Source of the DNA: Hypholoma sublateritium FD-334 SS-4
Taxonomy: Eukaryota > Basidiomycota > Agaricomycetes > Agaricales > Strophariaceae
Length of the DNA: 64,000 bases
Direction: 5' to 3'
NCBI GenBank assembly: GCA_000827495.1
Contig: KN817546.1
Location: forward strand, 235,978 to 299,977
Shown in pieces: positions 59,648 to 64,000 of the stretch (position 1 is its first letter; each line of letters begins with the position of its first letter). The notes under the pieces were generated by a model. It was not told where the DNA came from. It did not search any database and was given only the letters and a program-made list of their open reading frames with translations. Position numbers and translations under genes: made by a program.

Positions 59648-60576
59648 TCACCTCCTCGTGTAGCGATGAAGGGAAAATCCAAAAAATATGACCGCCTGCG
59701 GACACAAAGTAGTAAGAATGCCGGCCACCTCCGCAGTCCGGAATGATTTGAAATAACTCACTAGCGTCCTGTAGCTCAGATAACGAATAAATGTATCAAG
59801 TGTTTCAGCGGCCAATTGCATCATAACTTTTGTACGGGAGATTGGAAACTGGTTGGCATTGGCGCAACGTTTCCAGTCAAGGCATTGTGCGTAGACTCCT
59901 GGGATCATACGCGTTGAGCAGTCGTTTCTTTTGTATTCCCATGCACAAAGCATGGCTTCAATTTCGATGACTTAGAGCGAAAATTAAATTAGAACGAAAT
60001 GCAGATGTGCAGGGGCATACCTGTAGTGTGTTTTCTGCTTTCTCCGTCAATGTCGCGCCATAACGTGAAGAACAAGGCGCATGCAAAGCCTGCGGCTAAG
60101 AGCGCCAACAGACTGCTCAGCGCATCCAATAATATAGCAAGCCCATATACAACGCTATGCTGCAGTTCAATAGGCGGAGGATAGACTGCAAAAACATAAT
60201 GATACCTTTTTTTCATCATTGTAGTGTCAACATAAGTGTTACTTTCAGTCGGCGCATACACTGGAAAGGTATCCAAAGTCGATCCTCCAATAACGTAGGG
60301 GACCGGGAATTTCGGAGCACCGAAGGAAGTGGGCAAATCACTTGAGGTCACCAGTGTATTTTCTTGTCTACGAGAATTCAATGGTTTCTTAAACTTGAAT
60401 AAAATGGGGACGTTCTTGTTGAGGTTATCGCCATCTAGGTCCAGTGACGCAGTGAGCAAATAAGCAATAGCTTCAATCAATGTTAACACACCTGCTAGGG
60501 CCTGGTTCAGTGCACCTGTTGGGTTTATTGCGGGATTGCGAGCCCTTTTGATATTCCACCAGGTGAAAGGAAACAT
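59648..60576 (-). CDS. Brl1/Brr6-family nuclear envelope membrane protein
   Basis: Two exons (60021-60576, 59648-59970) join through a GT/AG intron to 292 residues. The protein has two hydrophobic stretches (LAGVLTLIEAIAYLLTAS near the N-terminus and VVYGLAILLDALSSLLALLA, then GFACALFFTLW), then the four-cysteine lumenal segment typical of Brl1/Brr6 (LCAWEYKRNDCSTRMIPGVY, AQCLDWKRCAN), an amphipathic helix region and a last helix (ILTTLCPQAVIFFGF). The spacing C-x8-C ... C-x5-C matches the disulphide-bridged domain. Family members act in the nuclear envelope during nuclear pore assembly and membrane fusion. The N-terminal hydrophobic stretch is unusual for the family, which normally starts with a soluble region, so this is a rearranged paralogue. 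A possible 24-nt intron at 60492-60515 was rejected as too short. Confidence 0.68.
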
Positions 60577-61399
60577 TTCATGAAGCTCGATCTACTGGAA
60601 GATGTACAATCTGAAAAATGAGATACTAGGGTAAGTATAAGAGGAGGCAAAGGAACGCTGCAAGGCCTCACATCAAAGGGCGAGCGCCAGTGGCTCGCCT
60701 CGTCGGGCCGGTATTACTATTAGACCCGAAATGTGTGCAATCGTTATCTTTATCTTTGGTATCTATCGTTCTCTGCAATCCTCATAAATCTTTGCCGCAG
60801 CGAAGCGAGGCAGATCCTCCATGTCTACATTCAATTCAACCCGCTTCAAGTTCGCGTCAGCCTTTCCCTTACACCCACTCACAGGCTGTCGGTGACGTCT
60901 CAGCGTAGGCGCGGCATCGATCCCGCTCACCGGCGCTCGTGACGTGGTCATCCGCGCTGCACCATCGGCGGCAGCTTTGCCATACCCAGGGAGACCCAAG
61001 ACCGATTTTGACCGAGCGACTGATTCTTGACCGACTGTTCCGACTTACACCAAACGACGTCGCACTGCGCAAGTGCAACGTCGCGTCAATTTATCTAAGC
61101 GAAGAACGGCGTCAGCCAGACTCAGGCAAGGCTTCGACTGCCACCACATCCTCGCTCTCCCAAGTCTATTAGACCAACAACCCGCGGTGTCCGCAGAAAA
61201 CCACAACACACCTAAGCAGCTCGGACCGTTGAACTTTGCACGGTGAGTTATATCTCTATTATCAATTGATCGTCGACACAGGAGACCGCCGCGCGGACAA
61301 GCTAACCTTGACAAGAAATATAGAGAGTGTGCGCGAAATGACGCGTTAATTCACCTTGACAAGGCTGTTCTGCTTCAACACCGCTACTAGTAGGTTACA

Positions 61400-61970
61400 C
61401 ATGCCGTACACGCTCAGAAGTGCGCCTGCAACCGAAGACGAGGCGCGCGTCATGCACCACGAGGACGTAGAGCAGTGCGGACATCCCAACCGTGGCCGTA
61501 TACACGACGGACACGCACCAGAGTCCAGTCCACATCGCATACGTACGCAGGGCGATGACTGGGCCCGAATTCCCCCAACCAGCCCGAATTCCCCCAACCA
61601 CTAACCGTGCACCCAACAGCCGGCCACGCCGCTTTGCGTCCTCACTCCCCTGCTCCCGACGCCCCGCGCCTCCTCGATGCGGGAGACGCGCGGCGCAAGC
61701 TAATTCTTACATATTGCAAAATGACGCGTTTATAAGGCTGCGCACCGCCGACACCTCTAGTGATCGCGCACCACGCGCAACGTAGCGTGGACATCCCAGC
61801 ACAAAATACCCCCAAACGCCAACCGTTCACACAACACCCCGCCACGTTGCTCTGCGTCCCCGCTCGCCTGCGCTCGGCACCGCCCGTTCTCCTGAGCCAC
61901 GCGCGTAACCGTTCGGAGCGCACATTGGGGCATACGTCGCCAACGAAAATGGCTTCAAGTTGCCACATGA
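61400..61970 (-). pseudogene. Decayed tandem copies of a multi-pass membrane protein gene
   Basis: The minus frame at 61395-61616 has VIALRTYAMWTGLWCVSVVY and TATVGMSALLYVLVVHDARL, resembling the RxYAxW helix of agaric DUF6533-type membrane proteins. A second, more decayed copy follows: 61586-61700 aligns with 61795-61880 (CCAACCGTTCAC and CGTCCCCGCTCGCCTGC blocks). Frames are short and broken. The wider interval 60690-62570 holds no intact gene. Confidence 0.4.
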
Positions 61971-62570
61971 CGGCGAAGCCCCCGCATCACCCCGCTCTGC
62001 AGAGGACACCGTAGCAGGCACAAACGCGGCTGACTCTGCACGCGACCAAGTACGTAAATACCATACCATACCGTCCACAACTCTGTCACGGCTGTGAAAA
62101 GGTGCCTTTGAGCAAGCTTATTCAAAAGGAAGGGGAGTCGACAAAGAAAATAGTCGGCTAGGAAGAGAAACAGACGTTTGTACAATCTTTGTTAGTATAT
62201 GTTAACTGGATCTTTAAATCCTTGAATCTTGCCTAGTCCGTGCCACCTAAAGCCGGGTCAATTTTCAATCATCACAATGTGAAGGCAACGAAGGGCCGTA
62301 ATCGGTATGGTCGACGCCTGCCTGCTCTCCCTATTGGCCCACACATCAGGGTCCTTGCGTACTCAGCCTTTGTTTGATATCCTCCACGCATATTACAAAG
62401 CTGCTTTAAGCTCTCTATCCGTGACCATGCCCATTTATTATGGACAAAGGGTTGTTTCAAGAGTATTTTTATTTCTTTTCTTGAAGATCTTTGCGCTGCG
62501 TAATCAGCTTATATAGGCCGCACAGGAACAGTTCCTACAGATCCTCTACTTTCCTTGCCAGTCAAATAAT

Positions 62571-63357
62571 ATGCCTCCCGCTGCCCCCCTTCGAAAATCC
62601 AAACGCCTAGCTTCACGTGTTCAGGCTCCCGCAGCGACCCCTAAAGCTCCCGATCACCCAGTCCATCTCTCGACGTCAGCTACAGCCAAAGTCAAGCCCA
62701 AAAAAATCCGAAAGGCGTCCGCACGTCGAATTCCGAAGAGGACTCTGGAAGACTTCGATATCTCTGATAGCGATGATCCCCCTACCGTCGAAGTACCCTT
62801 TTCATTATTATTCAAATACGGCCTTGTTGCTGACTTGACGCTCCAGGAGGCCTTTCTAGCTCCGCTCCAACGCCTGGAGGAGCTGAGGGTTATGAAGAAG
62901 GCTCATGACCAGCTGTCGCACGAGCTGACTGTAGTGAAACTGGATAGGGATCAGTTTTTTCCTGCACGTCCCCATCTTATCCTTTTAATAACGAAATCAT
63001 TAATAATGGTGCACGCCCACTCTACTGCAGATCGTAGCCGCGGTGAAAGAGTTTCTCGACTGCCCCATATGCTATCATTATATGGACAAGCCCGTCATGT
63101 GCGTGAATCAGATAATACATGATACCTGTATGCTTAATATAAGGAATAGACTCCCGTGTGGGCATACCTTCTGCAAGGCGTGCTTCAACACCGTGTCGGA
63201 GGCGCAGAAAACTCAAATTTACATAAGCAAGAAAATCGCCAAAAAAGCCCTCAGGTGTTACAGATGTCCCACTTGCCGCACCTTCACTGATCGCAGCATC
63301 ATCCCTACAACGATTTATGGCCTTCAAGATATTTTAGCCGTGCTTTCGACGGAATAA
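62571..63357 (+). CDS. RING-finger (C3HC4) protein
   Basis: The first exon begins MPPAAPLRKSKRLASRVQAP with several basic clusters (KVKPKKIRKASARRIPKRTL) and an acidic DFDISDSDDPP patch, followed by a coiled-coil (LQRLEELRVMKKAHDQLSHE). An intron ending at about 63030 leads to KEFLDCPICYHYMDKPVM, a 48-nt intron (63080-63127 region) and NRLPCGHTFCKACFNTVSEA, then RCYRCPTCRTFTDRSIIPT. Cysteine and histidine spacing fits a C3HC4 RING, so an E3 ubiquitin ligase role is likely. The loop between the second and last zinc pairs is longer than usual (about 25 residues, Lys-rich). The donor of the middle intron (after LDRDQ) is not clear. A nuclear location is suggested by the basic N-terminus. Similar RING proteins form expanded families in agarics. 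Confidence 0.72.
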
Positions 63358-63555
63358 TTACCTATAGAATAATTGTATGTTGCGACGAAATTTAGCTTAT
63401 TTCATGGATAAATCAAAGATAAATCCTAAATAATAGTTCAGTTCTGGTCCCTAGATGCCGTTTATTTTTCTGAGAATGGCATGCAGGTATTACGGCTTGT
63501 AACTTATCTTAATTCAAGAATTAATTTCATCACCATGTGGTACTTAGTTACTAGT

Positions 63556-63580
63556 AAGTACGAACGAAACGTTCGTACTT
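63556..63580. repeat. Perfect 11-bp hairpin with AAA loop
   Basis: AAGTACGAACG, loop AAA, CGTTCGTACTT. It lies about 200 bp downstream of the RING gene, without a T tract, so a terminator role is not implied. Confidence 0.85.
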
Positions 63581-63680
63581 TGCATGTACGTCAAGGACTG
63601 GGGCAATCTGATCTTTATCGAATCGAACACGACATAATAGGCACCCTAGCCCTGGTATTTTTATCTATCTATCTATACTA

Positions 63681-64000
63681 ATTCTGTGAACAAAATCGCA
63701 AGGCTAAAATTAATGTAGCGCCGGCGGCAATTTCCCCCAAGAAAGGAAAGTCATTCTCTTGTAACAACACAAGCGAAGTCCTCCGCTTCGTCGAGGGAGT
63801 TATCCAACAGGCGCATTGTTCACGATCATTGGAAAGACGAAGTCCTATATTCAACGGACTGACTAATATTTACAATATACAAATTCTTGAGTATGTATTA
63901 AGCAATTAAAGCGAAAGCAATAAGTAAAGCATAAAGAATTGAACAAGAAAACACAAAAACACCAAGAAAACACAAGAAATCAGCACGACAGCAGATGGAC
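63681..64000. other. AT-rich intergenic end of window
   Basis: A short (TATC)n run at about 63662-63677 precedes it. The last 100 bases are A-rich with repeated AACACAAG/AAAACAC strings. No gene seen. Confidence 0.5.

Noticed and set aside
60492..60515. 24-nt GT/AG intron in the Brl1/Brr6 gene
   Set aside because: Too short for a fungal intron and the reading frame is open without it.
31..64000. CRISPR array, rRNA and tRNA genes
   Set aside because: No regularly spaced repeats, no rRNA-like stretch and no convincing cloverleaf were seen by eye; a tRNA scan was not possible.

Overview
The window looks like a mushroom-forming basidiomycete (Agaricomycetes). Genes carry several short introns of about 50-80 nt with GT/AG ends. 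The protein families (F-box, BTB, Zn(II)2Cys6, RING and a Tnp2-type CACTA transposase) are typical of agaric genomes, and the broken fatty acid synthase is best explained as a derivative of a single-chain beta-alpha gene of the basidiomycete kind. No CRISPR array, rRNA or convincing tRNA was seen.

The dominant structure is a set of three concentric inverted repeats. The outer pair (IR1, 1-5627 and 45462-51088) mirrors base for base (x pairs with 51089-x), including four mirrored N characters. It carries a chimeric pseudogene: a 5' piece of what looks like cohesin loader SCC2/NIPBL, joined in frame to a piece of fatty acid synthase. Only the right copy runs on to the synthase 3' end (52371); the left copy leaves the window. 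The middle pair (IR2, 14360-15375 and 39183-40198) also appears identical, over 1016 bp, but on another axis (x pairs with 54558-x). The inner pair (IR3, about 15938-16163 and 37815-38026) is diverged. Perfect arms with shared N positions may partly reflect a repeat consensus placed twice by the assembler.

Outside IR1 the left flank (5.6-14.3 kb) holds a DEAH helicase fragment, a Zn2Cys6 regulator, a compact membrane-anchored dynamin-like GTPase and an F-box protein. The central part (17-37 kb) holds a small coiled-coil protein, a WD40 protein, a CACTA transposase, a large unknown protein, an unknown tail-anchored protein, a nucleoplasmin-like/FKBP isomerase, a SUN-domain protein and a repeat-containing unknown protein. 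Right of centre (40-45 kb) are a BTB protein cut short beside IR2 and a small coiled-coil gene divergent from a decayed gene remnant. Beyond the synthase (52.4-64 kb) are a possible small secreted protein, a large PIP-box protein, a lanosterol synthase fragment, a Brl1/Brr6 nuclear-envelope protein and a RING protein.

Two themes stand out. First, GC-rich stretches hold shards of housekeeping genes (SCC2, FAS, DEAH helicase, lanosterol synthase, perhaps condensin) with stop codons and deletions, while small intron-rich genes between them look intact. Second, a divergent gene pair (small coiled-coil protein and large PIP-box protein around a shared intergenic region) exists twice with reciprocal decay: at 41.8-42.6 kb only the small gene survives, at 53.6-58.2 kb only the large one. 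Several intact genes point to nuclear envelope or membrane biology (SUN, Brl1/Brr6, tail-anchored mini-dynamin), but a functional link among them is speculation.
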